A stretch of DNA of 64,000 nt from an uncultured bacterium (GCA_937910695.1 CALEMW010000207.1:1-64000), one strand, 5' to 3'; positions 46,561 through 55,169 are shown, numbered from the stretch's first letter. A program made the numbers and translations. The notes: generated by a model from the sequence alone, not told the origin.

Positions 46561-48045
46561 ATGAGCGATCCCAAGATCCGCGTCCGCTTCGCGCCCAGCC
46601 CCACGGGTTTTCTACACGTGGGTGGCGCCCGCACTGCTTTGTTCAACTGGCTCTACGCCCGCAAAGTGGGCGGCGAATTCGTTCTGCGCATCGAAGACAC
46701 CGACCAGGAACGCAGCACCGAGGAATCGTATGCGGCGATCCTGCGGGGCATGGAGTGGCTGGGACTGGATTGGGACGAAGGCCCGGGCGCCGGCGGTGAT
46801 TGCGGCCCGTATCTGCAGTCCGAACGTCTGGACATCTACCGCGAACACATCGACGCGCTGCGCACCGACGGAAAGTTGTATCCCTGCTACTGCACCAGCG
46901 AGGAGATCAAGGGCCGCAACCTCGCGAAAGGCGAAGACGCCTTCGCCGGCTACGACGGCCACTGCCGGGAACTCACCACGGAACAGCGCTCCGCCTACGA
47001 GGCCGAGGGCCGCGATCCCAGCTGGCGCCTGCGCACCCCCGACCAGGACAGCACCTTCTGGTACGACATCGTGTACGACAAGAAGGAGTTCCCCAACTCC
47101 TCGCTCACCGACCGTGTGGTGCTAAAAAAGGACGGTTTCCCCACCTACAATTTCGCAGTCGTCGTCGACGATCATCTGATGGGCATCAGCCACTGCCTGC
47201 GCGGCGACGACCACGTCAGCAACACGCCCTTCCAGATCCACGTCTACCAGGCGCTGGGTTGGACCCCGCCCAAGTTCGGCCATATGCCCATGATCCTGGG
47301 CCCCGACCGCAAGCGCCTGAGCAAGCGCCACGGCGCCACCAGCGTGGAGGAGTTCGCCGGCATGGGCTATCTGCCCGACGCCATGGTCAACTACCTGGCG
47401 CTGCTGGGCTGGTCGGCGGGCGGTTCGGGCGACGAAGTCTTCGCCCGCACCGAACTGATCAAGAAGTTCAGCCTGAAGAAGGTCAACTCGTCGCCGGCGG
47501 CCTTCGACTACGACAAACTCAACCACATCAACGCCCAGCACCTCAAGCGCCTCGAGCCCGCCGGACGGCTGCGTCTGGTCGAACCCATGCTCGCCGAGCG
47601 CGGTTGGGAGCTCGATCCGGCCTGGCTCGTGCCCGCTGCTACCACGAGCGACTATCTGGGCCGGGTGCTCAATCTCCTGGGCGGACGCTTCAGCAATCTG
47701 CTGCGTGTACCCGAGCAGATCGGCTTCTTCTTCAGCGACGATTTTGCCGTCGAGGCCGAAGCCTCCGCTGAACATCTCGCCGGCGAAGAAACGAAAACCT
47801 GGCTCACGGGTCTGGCGGCGAAAATCGAAGCGGCGGCTCCCGTTGATCAAGCGGCGTCGGTCGAGATCTACGACGAAGCCGTCCGCGCCTTCGCCGAGGA
47901 ACTCGACATCAAGGCCGGCGATCTGATCCACCCCTGCCGGGTGGCGTTGACCGGAACGACCCGCAGCGCCGGAATCTTCGAAGTCATGGAACTGATCGGT
48001 GCGCCGCGTACGGTGGCGCGTCTCAGGGGAGCGGCAGCCCAGTAG
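46561..48045 (+). CDS. gltX: Glutamyl-tRNA synthetase
   Basis: The 494-residue class I synthetase has RFAPSPTGFLHVGGARTALF with the HIGH-equivalent, the Glu/tRNA block RIEDTDQERS, the zinc-like CYCTSEE segment, and the KMSKS motif in KRLSKRHGA, followed by the C-terminal anticodon-binding alpha-helical cage (about 320-490). It charges tRNA-Glu and, in many bacteria, misacylates tRNA-Gln for the GatCAB route. tRNA-Gln and tRNA-Glu genes are found 2.1 kb downstream. SD duplication precedes it. Confidence 0.97.
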   Translation: MSDPKIRVRFAPSPTGFLHVGGARTALFNWLYARKVGGEFVLRIEDTDQERSTEESYAAILRGMEWLGLDWDEGPGAGGDCGPYLQSERLDIYREHIDALRTDGKLYPCYCTSEEIKGRNLAKGEDAFAGYDGHCRELTTEQRSAYEAEGRDPSWRLRTPDQDSTFWYDIVYDKKEFPNSSLTDRVVLKKDGFPTYNFAVVVDDHLMGISHCLRGDDHVSNTPFQIHVYQALGWTPPKFGHMPMILGPDRKRLSKRHGATSVEEFAGMGYLPDAMVNYLALLGWSAGGSGDEVFARTELIKKFSLKKVNSSPAAFDYDKLNHINAQHLKRLEPAGRLRLVEPMLAERGWELDPAWLVPAATTSDYLGRVLNLLGGRFSNLLRVPEQIGFFFSDDFAVEAEASAEHLAGEETKTWLTGLAAKIEAAAPVDQAASVEIYDEAVRAFAEELDIKAGDLIHPCRVALTGTTRSAGIFEVMELIGAPRTVARLRGAAAQ

Positions 48046-48055
48046 GAGGTCCGTC

Positions 48056-50149
48056 CTGATCCCGAGGATCCTGGTCCGCTACCTCCTGGTCTGGGTCGTC
48101 AACGCGGCGTCCCTGATCCTCGCAACCATGCTGCTGCCAGGAATCTGGTTCGACACCGCAGTTCCCGGCTGGTGGCGGGCGGCGGTCCTCTTGCCGGTAG
48201 AGTTCTCCCTGTTGATCCTCATCGTGCGTCCTGTCCTGGTTCTCGCCACCCTGCCGCTGAACGTGGCGACCCTCGGCCTGCCGACCCTCCTGTTCAACGG
48301 TGTGCTGCTCTATCTGTCGGCCAAGTTCGAACCGGCCTTCCACATCGACGGCCTCGACGACGCCTTCGGCGGCATGCTGCTGTTCACCGTGGCCAACACG
48401 ATGATGACCTCGCGGCTGGGCATCGACGAGGTGTACCCCTTCTTCCAGACGATTCTGCGCAACGTCGGCACCCGCTTCGGTCCGTCACGGCCGCCGGATG
48501 TGCGCCGTGGCTTGGTCTTGCTGCAGATCGATGGTCTCTCATGGCGCAGCCTCATGCGCGCGGTACGCCGTGGCCGCATGCCCACGTTTTCGGCGTTGAC
48601 GGGCCTGGGGTCCCATCGCCTGCGGCGTTGGCAGTCCGGCGTGCCGTCCAACACCCCGGCGGTCCAGGGAGCTCTGTTCTACGGTACCAGAGCGGGCGTT
48701 CCCGGCTACCGTTGGTACGACCGGGCCGCCGACAGCGTGCGGGTCGTCAGCCGACCCGAGGATGTGCGCCGGGTCGAGCAAGAACTGGCCGCCGGTGCTC
48801 CCGGCCTGCTCAGCGGAGGCTCCTGCATCAACAGCCTGCTCGCTGGCGGCGCCTCCAAGCGCTTGATGACCATCAGCGCCATGCGCGACCCTTCGGGAGA
48901 GCGGCGGGCTGGAGAAACCGCCGACTTCAACCTGTTCTGGCTCAGTCCCTGGGCCTACTCCACAGCCGTGCTGGTGACCCTCTGGGATTTCGCCACGGCT
49001 CTGGTCTGGCACGTCCAATCCCGATTCGATCGGACGAAGCGCGTGATCCACCGCTCGTGGCGCCAGGCTGCTGCCCGCTCGGTGACCAACGCCTTCCTAC
49101 GCGAGACGGCGTTCTTCTGGCTGGAGCAGGACGTGGCGCGGGGCGTGCCGGTGATCTACTCCAACTTCGTGGGCTACGACGAGGTCGCTCACCACGCGGG
49201 CCCCGATGCGGACGAGGCCCTGGCCACCCTCACCGCCTTCGATCGCAAGCTCCAGAGGCTGCGGCGTCGGTTGCGCAAAGCACCCATCGAGTACGATCTG
49301 GTCCTGCTGTCGGATCACGGCCAAAGTCCCTGCGTTCCTTTTCGGGTCGTCGCCGGCTGCACCCTCGAAGACCTCGTCTCCGACCTGGCCGGCCGTACGG
49401 TCCCGGTCCACCAGCTCGGCGATTCGGATGCGGCCTATGTGGACGGTCTGCTGGCCGAGATCGGCGGCGCCGACCAGCCCGCCGACATCCGCGCGGGCTG
49501 GTTCGCAACACGGGGCCGGATGACCCTGGAGAAATTGAGCATGCCGGCCCGTCACCAGACGGTAGAGACGCCGGGCGAGACCCAGGTCATCGTCTGCGTT
49601 TCGGGCGGATTGGCTCACCTGTACAGGCGCGGCACACAGAGGCCGCTGCATCTGGAGGAAGTCCGTTCCCTCTATCCTGGTCTCGTGGAGGGACTCGTCA
49701 GTCAGGAGGGGATCGCCTGCGTCATAGCGAGAGACCGGGACGGTTCACCGATCGCGGTGGGACGAGCGGGTGCACGGAATCTCATCACAGGCAAGATCGT
49801 GGGGGAGACCGATCCTCTCACTCCATTCTGGGACGTGGATCATTGGAACACGGAGTTGGCCCGTCTCGGCAGCGAGCCCGCATCCGGCGATCTGATCATC
49901 CTGGCCGACAGGCTGGACCGTCGACGGGTGGTCACCTTCGAAGAGCAGGTTGGGACCCACGGCGGGATCGGAGGGGCGCAGACCGAACCCTTCATCCTCG
50001 TCCCCACGGCCTGGCCCCTCGTCTGGTCCGATCTGAACAGCCCCGAATCTCTACATAAACTGTTGAAAAAGCACGTCCAAGGGGGTCTGGCCGAGCCTCC
50101 AGAAGCAGGAGATTTCCACAGCGACGGCTTGCATTCACCTGAAGCGTGA
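48056..50149 (+). CDS. Holin-IV-like membrane domain fused to alkaline-phosphatase-superfamily domain, CTG start
   Basis: The 697-residue product begins with four hydrophobic segments resembling the mycobacterial 4-TM holin family (about residues 5-125), then an AlkP-superfamily domain: GLVLLQIDGLSWRSLMRAV, PSNTPAVQGALFYG, SNFVGYDEVAHHAG, and VLLSDHGQSP. A strong SD (AGGAGG 48044-48049) is placed 6 nt before CTG 48056; no ATG, GTG or TTG lies in frame before the first helix, so translation most likely starts at CTG. The known upstream GTG would lie 47 nt inside gltX. Such fusions also occur in actinobacteria. The holin name is only structural. Confidence 0.82.
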   Translation: MIPRILVRYLLVWVVNAASLILATMLLPGIWFDTAVPGWWRAAVLLPVEFSLLILIVRPVLVLATLPLNVATLGLPTLLFNGVLLYLSAKFEPAFHIDGLDDAFGGMLLFTVANTMMTSRLGIDEVYPFFQTILRNVGTRFGPSRPPDVRRGLVLLQIDGLSWRSLMRAVRRGRMPTFSALTGLGSHRLRRWQSGVPSNTPAVQGALFYGTRAGVPGYRWYDRAADSVRVVSRPEDVRRVEQELAAGAPGLLSGGSCINSLLAGGASKRLMTISAMRDPSGERRAGETADFNLFWLSPWAYSTAVLVTLWDFATALVWHVQSRFDRTKRVIHRSWRQAAARSVTNAFLRETAFFWLEQDVARGVPVIYSNFVGYDEVAHHAGPDADEALATLTAFDRKLQRLRRRLRKAPIEYDLVLLSDHGQSPCVPFRVVAGCTLEDLVSDLAGRTVPVHQLGDSDAAYVDGLLAEIGGADQPADIRAGWFATRGRMTLEKLSMPARHQTVETPGETQVIVCVSGGLAHLYRRGTQRPLHLEEVRSLYPGLVEGLVSQEGIACVIARDRDGSPIAVGRAGARNLITGKIVGETDPLTPFWDVDHWNTELARLGSEPASGDLIILADRLDRRRVVTFEEQVGTHGGIGGAQTEPFILVPTAWPLVWSDLNSPESLHKLLKKHVQGGLAEPPEAGDFHSDGLHSPEA

Positions 50150-50168
50150 TCTATATTTCGGCCCCGAA

Positions 50169-50242
50169 TGCCCGGTCGTCCAACGGCAGGACAGCTGACT
50201 CTGGCTCAGTCGATGAGGGTTCGAATCCTTCCCGGGCAACCA
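50169..50242 (+). tRNA. tRNA-Gln (anticodon CUG)
   Basis: A 74-nt cloverleaf with acceptor TGCCCGG/CCGGGCA (U1-A72 as typical for tRNA-Gln), D-stem GTCC/GGAC, anticodon arm GCTGA-CTCTGGC-TCAGT (anticodon CTG), T-arm GAGGG-TTCGAAT-CCTTC and encoded ACCA. It begins 19 nt after the stop codon of the AlkP fusion. Confidence 0.95.
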
Positions 50243-50279
50243 AAACTTCTAAAACGGCCGCCAGGCCGTTGTGCATTGT

Positions 50280-50355
50280 GCCCCGTTCGTCTAGTGGCCT
50301 AGGACGCTGGCCTCTCACGCCGGTAACACGGGTTCGAGTCCCGTACGGGGTACCA
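50280..50355 (+). tRNA. tRNA-Glu (anticodon CUC)
   Basis: A 76-nt cloverleaf with acceptor GCCCCGT/ACGGGGT, anticodon arm CTGGC-CTCTCAC-GCCGG (anticodon CTC), T-arm ACGGG-TTCGAGT-CCCGT and encoded ACCA. It is 37 nt downstream of tRNA-Gln and is followed by a strong terminator, so the two are probably one transcript. Confidence 0.95.
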
Positions 50356-50360
50356 GATCA

Positions 50361-50394
50361 AAAAGACTCCCTCTTTGCAGGGAGTCTTTTTTTT
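50361..50394 (+). terminator. Rho-independent terminator after tRNA-Glu
   Basis: AAAAGACTCCC with GGGAGTCTTTT forms an 11-bp stem around loop TCTTTGCA, and a run of eight T residues (50387-50394) follows. It ends the gltX/AlkP/tRNA unit. Confidence 0.93.
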
Positions 50395-50555
50395 ACCTCA
50401 TTCAATCGGCCCGAGGTGCCCACGATAGTTGGGGAAGTCCATCCCCCCAAGATACGCCACCTGCCGTATTGAGTGTCATGGCACAATGACGATATCATTC
50501 CTCTTGATTCAGCGTGTCCAACAGAATCGGCCACAACATACCGAAAGATGATGAC

Positions 50556-50702
50556 ATGAAGTTCAAACACGGCAAACGCTCCAGCATGGTGATGATGACG
50601 ATGCTGGCGATCATAGTGGCGCTTTGGACCGGAGTATCCCAGGCGGTTGTTCACGGCGTTTCACAGCGACAACACCGATTAACTAGAGGATGGTCATCAT
50701 GA
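50556..50702 (+). CDS. Small secreted-type peptide (48 aa), doubtful
   Basis: ATG 50556 opens a frame with a signal-peptide-like start (MVMMTMLAIIVALWTGVSQA from residue 11) and a short basic tail. It overlaps the next gene by 4 nt (ATGA at 50699). The mature part is only about 18 residues, so it may be the remnant of a truncated secreted protein rather than a functional gene. Confidence 0.35.
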   Translation: MKFKHGKRSSMVMMTMLAIIVALWTGVSQAVVHGVSQRQHRLTRGWSS

Positions 50703-51465
50703 ATAGATTGATCTCGTGTTTGGTAACGGTTCTCGCAATTTCCCTCGTTTGCTTTGCACCTGCTACGGCGGTGGAGTACGTCGACATCGATCAGTCCAGT
50801 GGCCCCGGCGGCATGATCGGTGATGCCGACTGGCAGCAAACCTTTATTCCGACTGCCAACAACATCACGGCAGTTAGTCTCTACCTGCAGTTCAGTGTCG
50901 GCACCGCCACGGTTCAGATCCTCGACGGCCTTTGCGGCAATGTCCTGGCTCATGGTTCGGGTACAGGCCAGAACTGGGTCAAGTGCGACCTCGTTGGAGC
51001 CGAGGCTCTTGTGCCCGGCAACAGTTCCGCATGCCCAACGGCAACACTCTGATCACTGAGGCCATGGAGGGCAGAATATTTGAAGTGACATCGGGCGGGA
51101 CCATCGTCTGGACATACTTCGCCGGGGCTGCGGTGCACAAGGCACCCAGATATTGGGCGATCAGCACCGGTGTCGAAACGCCGCCGCCGGCAGTGCGACT
51201 ACTGGCCGCCACTCCCAATCCGTTCAACCCTGTGACAAGGATCCACTTCGATATCGCGTTCGAGCAGCATGTTTCCCTCGAGATATTTGACCTCGGGGGA
51301 CGGCATATGATGACTCTGGCGGCCCGGATCTATCCGCGCGGAAATCACACAGTTGAATGGAATGGTCGCGATGACGAGGGGCGAAGCGTTCCTTCGGGGA
51401 CATTCGTCGTTCGGCTGAAGACCGACAACGGGGAGGAATCCCGATTGATCACCCTGGTGCGGTGA
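50699..51465 (+). pseudogene. Chimeric/frameshifted secreted protein with FlgD-like C-terminal domain
   Basis: ATG 50699, with SD AGAGGA (50685-50690), starts a signal peptide and a secreted-type N-terminal domain (WQQTFIPTANNITAVSLYLQ). That frame stops at 51052. Near 51025 another frame continues with RMPNGNTLITEAMEGRIFEV, a segment typical of arylsulfotransferase-like beta-propellers, then a complete FlgD-like sorting domain (TPNPFNPVTRIHFDI... to ITLVR at 51465). The two parts look like different proteins joined by a deletion and frame change. A real frameshift or assembly error is the alternative. Confidence 0.65.
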
Positions 51466-51514
51466 ATTACGAAAAACCAGCAGAGCATCGAGATCATTCA
51501 AGGGCCAGGGCTTG

Positions 51515-51991
51515 TCAGGATTCGTCTTCCGCCGAAGGCCGGATCTGCATCTGCAATCCCCTCAGGAAATTCCTCATAATCTGATCGTTGAGCTTCCGGT
51601 AATGCTTGTGGCCAGGCTTGCGAAAAAAGGCACTCAGCTCATGACTGCTGAGCTGAAAGCCGCCCAGGTTCAGGATTTTGATCATTTCGTCGCTCTGCAG
51701 GTTCAAGGCGATCTTCAGCTTTGTGACGATGATGTTGTTGTTGAGGATTGTTTCAGGTTCGGGCTGCGCTCCAGGGCGCCGGCCGCGCTTGTGGTTGATC
51801 AAGCCGTTGAGGAAGATCGCCAGATTCGGATCATCAAGCTCCTGGTAGAGGAGCTCTTCATCGCTGGCCAGCCAGTCCCTGATTTGTTCCGGGGTCACAA
51901 CGAGATCCGCCGCAGCGAACACGGCAATCATCTCGGCGTCTTTGAAATCGAACATGTAGCGGATTCGTCGCAGAACGTCGTTGTTGGTCAT
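51515..51991 (-). CDS. DUF1456-family protein (YehS-like)
   Basis: The 158-residue protein contains two DUF1456 units: NDVLRRIRYMFDFKDAEMIAVF near the N-terminus and NNNIIVTKLKIALNLQSDEMIKI near residue 85, each followed by a helix with a conserved W/LSxxE-type ending. DUF1456 proteins are cytoplasmic with no defined role. It lies 57 nt downstream of the DUF2164 gene on the same strand, so they may be cotranscribed. The spelling of both genes is AT-richer than the flanking core genes. Confidence 0.88.
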   Translation of the reverse strand: MTNNDVLRRIRYMFDFKDAEMIAVFAAADLVVTPEQIRDWLASDEELLYQELDDPNLAIFLNGLINHKRGRRPGAQPEPETILNNNIIVTKLKIALNLQSDEMIKILNLGGFQLSSHELSAFFRKPGHKHYRKLNDQIMRNFLRGLQMQIRPSAEDES

Positions 51992-52048
51992 CAGGAGTTC
52001 CTTCGGAGTTCTCGTTTGAACGGCGCTTGTGCCTCGGCGGCATTCGTC

Positions 52049-52303
52049 TCAGGTCGTCATCTTCTTCCAGTAACCGAATTCCGATTCATAACACGTTCCG
52101 CTCAGATCCTCGACCTGGGTCTGCAGGTTGGCCTGCGCATCCCTGATCGCCTGATTGTAGATCGTCGGGCCGATCTCCTCGACGCAGAAGGCCAGCAGCA
52201 TAGCTGCCTTCAGGTCGCCGATCTCCTCATCCATGTGTTCGTCGAAGTAGCGCTGGATGGAGCCGATCAGGTGTTGTTCGGTTTTCTGCTTGAGCTTGAT
52301 CAT
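52049..52303 (-). CDS. DUF2164-family protein
   Basis: The 84-residue protein MIKLKQKTEQHLIGSIQRYF... carries the whole DUF2164 pattern: DEEIGDLKAAMLL, EEIGPTIYNQAIRDAQ and CYESEFGYWKK near the end. ATG 52303 is chosen because it matches the family start; the frame is open about 220 nt further upstream but that part is not family-like. DUF2164 function is not known. Confidence 0.88.
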   Translation of the reverse strand: MIKLKQKTEQHLIGSIQRYFDEHMDEEIGDLKAAMLLAFCVEEIGPTIYNQAIRDAQANLQTQVEDLSGTCYESEFGYWKKMTT

Positions 52304-52704
52304 CGAGAATCGCTTGGCTCCGGTTTGTGAGTGTGTCCGCTGGTCGACCGTTTCCGGCCAGAAGTCCGACCGGGGCACCTGACACATGGTATCCTTCATG
52401 GCAAACGTTGTCCCGGTCATTTTTATCAGCTTGAGTCGGACGGCTTCATTTCGGCTTTCAGGTCTTATGACCTCGGAGCAACAGGATCGGACAACCGTGT
52501 GCGGTTTATCGGGCCGGAACAAACCATCCAGAATAACCAGATCAGTGGTCTGGGGCAGCGATGGGGGGCTTCTTCACCTGGGTTCGGTTTTTATAAGTTG
52601 GATTCTAATGCCCCGTGTTTGATAGAATGGGTTCAACTGGGGCGTGGCGATGCTGTCGACTGAAATCATGTGCCGAGCCGGCCCCGTCTTTCTCCAGGGA
52701 GTTC
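52304..52704. other. Divergent intergenic region
   Basis: About 400 bp separate the divergent DUF2164 and lipoprotein genes. It holds a possible promoter (52598-52628) but no recognised gene or RNA. A minus-strand frame runs on upstream of the DUF2164 start without a convincing start codon or family match. Confidence 0.4.
52598..52628 (+). promoter_or_regulatory. Possible promoter of the lipoprotein gene
   Basis: TTGGAT (52598-52603) and TAGAAT (52623-52628), the latter preceded by TGA as a partial extended -10, are 19 bp apart, longer than the optimum. Upstream sequence is AT-rich (GGTTTTTATAAG). Confidence 0.3.
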
Positions 52705-53424
52705 ATGGTGAAGATCTTCGGTCGCTTTAGTTTTACGAGCGTATCATTTGTGCTGATCCTGGCTTGTAGTCTTGTCGGCTGCAGCGATGACGGCCCCAGC
52801 GGACCGGGTGATACTGATGGGAGTTATGGGACAGGTCTGATCGGATCCTGGGTCGAATACGACGGCCTTCTGAACGGTTCCCATGACCAATACGGAGGCT
52901 CGTTCGGCGCCGGCGGAGAAGTCATGGTCGTTCGAACCGATGGCACCGGTGAGATGTCGCATGTCGAAGATCCCGCTGAAGTGATGGCGTTTGATTGGAC
53001 TGCGGCGAGCGGGGTGATCACTGTCGTGTCCGACGAGTTCGGAGGCCAGACAGCGAATTATCTGCAGTCAGGGGATCAACTCACGATCCTGTCGGTATCG
53101 GAGGAGGGAACGTATTCGTTTTTGTATCACCGGCATCTTGGCTCTGCAGCGTTGTTGGGTGGATGGATTCTGCAATCATCAGGTGGAAAACAAGCCGCCG
53201 ACAAGGATGGACTCCTGATCGCACTCGACTTCAAAACCAATGGCACGGTCGAGTACTTCGAGAGCATGGGTGGAGAGGGTACGGTTCCCTATTCCACAGA
53301 CGGACCGTGGATGGAAATGGGATCGAATCCCGAGCCCGATGATCTGTATGTGTTCGCGGTGATCGGAAATACTCTCTACCTCTTCGGCCACAACGGAATC
53401 AGCATGGTGTTTGAGAAGGGGTGA
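52705..53424 (+). CDS. Lipoprotein of unknown function
   Basis: The 239-residue protein has a lipoprotein signal with lipobox LVGC (ACSLVGCSDD), then a Ser/Gly/Asp-rich linker and two similar beta-rich segments (LIGSWVEYDGLL and LLGGWILQSSGG, each followed by a stretch with DGTGEM or NGTVEY), like lipocalin-fold repeats. It is predicted to be membrane-anchored in the periplasm or outer membrane. ATG 52705 or GTG 52708 starts; GTG has the better spacing to AGGGAG (52696-52701). It lies in an AT-richer accessory stretch. Confidence 0.75.
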   Translation: MVKIFGRFSFTSVSFVLILACSLVGCSDDGPSGPGDTDGSYGTGLIGSWVEYDGLLNGSHDQYGGSFGAGGEVMVVRTDGTGEMSHVEDPAEVMAFDWTAASGVITVVSDEFGGQTANYLQSGDQLTILSVSEEGTYSFLYHRHLGSAALLGGWILQSSGGKQAADKDGLLIALDFKTNGTVEYFESMGGEGTVPYSTDGPWMEMGSNPEPDDLYVFAVIGNTLYLFGHNGISMVFEKG

Positions 53425-53473
53425 GTCACGAACCGAACGGCTTCACGCCTCGTCGTGTTGACTTCTGAACTCC

Positions 53474-53498
53474 GGGGCGCTCTTGTCGCCCCATTTCT
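53474..53498 (+). terminator. Terminator after the lipoprotein gene
   Basis: GGGGCG, loop CTCTTGT, CGCCCC (53474-53479 and 53487-53492) followed by ATTTCT, 50 nt after the stop. Confidence 0.65.
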
Positions 53499-53649
53499 AC
53501 AATAACTACCGAGGGGACCTTGCGGCACACATCCAATGCCGTTAGGTTCTGTCCGGATTGTGGCCCTGATCGGGCTTATTCATCGGCTCTTCGCGGGCGT
53601 CGCCCGCTGCCATATGTGGTGGTACTCTCAACGCCAAGGAGGACATGAC

Positions 53650-54240
53650 ATGTCCCAGTTCATCGGCCAGCAGGCCCCCAATTTCACCGCCACCGCCGTA
53701 CTTGCGGACGGTACGTTCAAGGACGACTTCAAGCTTAGCGACTACCGCGGCAAGTATGTGGTGCTGTTCTTCTATCCCCTGGACTTCACGTTCGTCTGTC
53801 CCAGCGAGATCATCGAATTCAGCAAGAAGGCCGCAGCATTCCGCAGTCGCGGCGCCGAGGTCATCGGCGTGTCGGTCGACAGCCAGTTCAGCCACTGGGC
53901 CTGGCGCAATACCGCGATCAACGACGGCGGCATCGGCGCTGTCGAATACCCTCTCGTTGCTGATCTCACCAAGACCATCAGCCGCGACTACGGCGTGCTG
54001 CTGAACGACAGCGTCGCCTTGCGCGGTACCTTCCTGATCGACAAGGAAGGCGTCATCCAGTCGATGGTCGTCAACAACCTTCCCCTGGGCCGCAACATCG
54101 ACGAGGCCATCCGCATGGTCGACGCCCTGCAGCACGTGGAGCAGCACGGCGAAGTCTGCCCGGCCGGTTGGACCAAGGGCGACACCGCCATGACCCCGAC
54201 CGCCGAGGGCGTGGCCAAGTACCTGAGCGAAAACGCCTAG
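53650..54240 (+). CDS. Typical 2-Cys peroxiredoxin
   Basis: The 196-residue protein is an AhpC/Prx1-type peroxidase: peroxidatic Cys in FYPLDFTFVCPSE (C50), GVSVDSQFSHWAWRN, and resolving Cys in HGEVCPAGW (C170). It reduces hydrogen peroxide and organic peroxides; the thioredoxin encoded at 57351 could be a reductant. ATG 53650 has an ideal SD (AAGGAGG 53636-53642, spacing 7) and removes a non-family N-terminal extension that an earlier start would add. Confidence 0.96.
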   Translation: MSQFIGQQAPNFTATAVLADGTFKDDFKLSDYRGKYVVLFFYPLDFTFVCPSEIIEFSKKAAAFRSRGAEVIGVSVDSQFSHWAWRNTAINDGGIGAVEYPLVADLTKTISRDYGVLLNDSVALRGTFLIDKEGVIQSMVVNNLPLGRNIDEAIRMVDALQHVEQHGEVCPAGWTKGDTAMTPTAEGVAKYLSENA

Positions 54241-54242
54241 TC

Positions 54243-55169
54243 GTGACAACGCGTCGCGAAGGTGAACGCCGGGCCGGAAGCGATGCTTCCGGCCCGGTTC
54301 GTTTCTCCGATCGTGTGGTGTTGATCTTCGTCGACGGTCTCGGCGTGGGCGATGGAGGTCGCGACGACCCCACGCGGACCTACAGCGGCGATCTCTTCGA
54401 TTGGTCGCGTTCGGGCGCTGCCTGGCGGCCGATCGACGCATTGCTCGGTATTTCAGGCATTCCGCAGAGCGCGACGGGGCAGACCTCGTTGTTCACGGGA
54501 CGCAACGCCCAGGCGGTTCTGGGCCATCACTCCACCGGTTTCCCCGGACCCGTTCTGCGTGAGATGCTGCGGGAACATTCCCTGCTCAAGACCCTGATCG
54601 AGCACAGCCGTTCGGCCGCGTTCCTCAACGCCTTCCGCCCTCTGTTTTGGGAGCTGAGCGAGGCGAAACGCTGGACCCTGTCAGCCAGTACAGTGGCCAA
54701 TCTGGCCGCAGATCTGCCGTTCTTCACCCTCGACGACCTCGCCTCTGAACGCTCCGTCTATCAGGACGTGACCAACGGCGACCTGCGACGGCGGGGCTTC
54801 GACGTTCCGGAATGGACCCCCGGGCATGCGGGCCGTGTCCTCGCGCGCAATGTCGGTCGGTTCGACTTCACGCTCTTCGAGTATTTCAAGACGGACAAGG
54901 CGGGGCATACGCAAGATCGGGAGTCTTGCGAGTCGGTTCTGCAGGAGCTCGACGGATTTGTGCGGGCATATCTGGAGGCGGTGCCGCCGGGCACGCTGAC
55001 CCTCCTGACCAGTGATCACGGCAATATCGAGGATCTCGGCACCCGCTCCCATACGATAAATCCCGTGCCCTTGATGGCATGGGGGCCGGGCGAAACCGAC
55101 GCTCTTGCGGCCTGTGCGGACTTGACGGACATCGCGCCCTTCATCTTGAGCCGGTTCGTGTTGCCATGA
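54243..55169 (+). CDS. AlkP/phosphoglycerate-mutase-superfamily metalloenzyme
   Basis: The 308-residue protein (from GTG 54243) has the superfamily motifs VVLIFVDGLGVGDGG (metal Asp), IPQSATGQTSLFTGRNA (nucleophile region), DFTLFEYFKTDKAGH, and LLTSDHGNIEDLGTRSHT with metal ligands. It is related to cofactor-independent phosphoglycerate mutase and phosphopentomutase cores but lacks the mutase cap. A strong hairpin (54268-54298) covers the first codons, so the true start may be GTG 54315 or 54318, giving about 284 residues. Substrate unknown. Confidence 0.75.
   Translation: MTTRREGERRAGSDASGPVRFSDRVVLIFVDGLGVGDGGRDDPTRTYSGDLFDWSRSGAAWRPIDALLGISGIPQSATGQTSLFTGRNAQAVLGHHSTGFPGPVLREMLREHSLLKTLIEHSRSAAFLNAFRPLFWELSEAKRWTLSASTVANLAADLPFFTLDDLASERSVYQDVTNGDLRRRGFDVPEWTPGHAGRVLARNVGRFDFTLFEYFKTDKAGHTQDRESCESVLQELDGFVRAYLEAVPPGTLTLLTSDHGNIEDLGTRSHTINPVPLMAWGPGETDALAACADLTDIAPFILSRFVLP
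54268..54305 (+). terminator. Terminator-like hairpin after the peroxiredoxin gene
   Basis: A 13-bp stem plus a GU pair (54268-54281 with 54285-54298, loop GAT) is followed by TTCGTTTCTCC. It lies 27 nt after the prx stop and overlaps the longest possible start of the next gene. Confidence 0.65.

Noticed and set aside
48056-48450. Phage holin and prophage remnant.
   Set aside because: The holin-IV-like domain is fused to an enzyme domain and no other phage gene is present.
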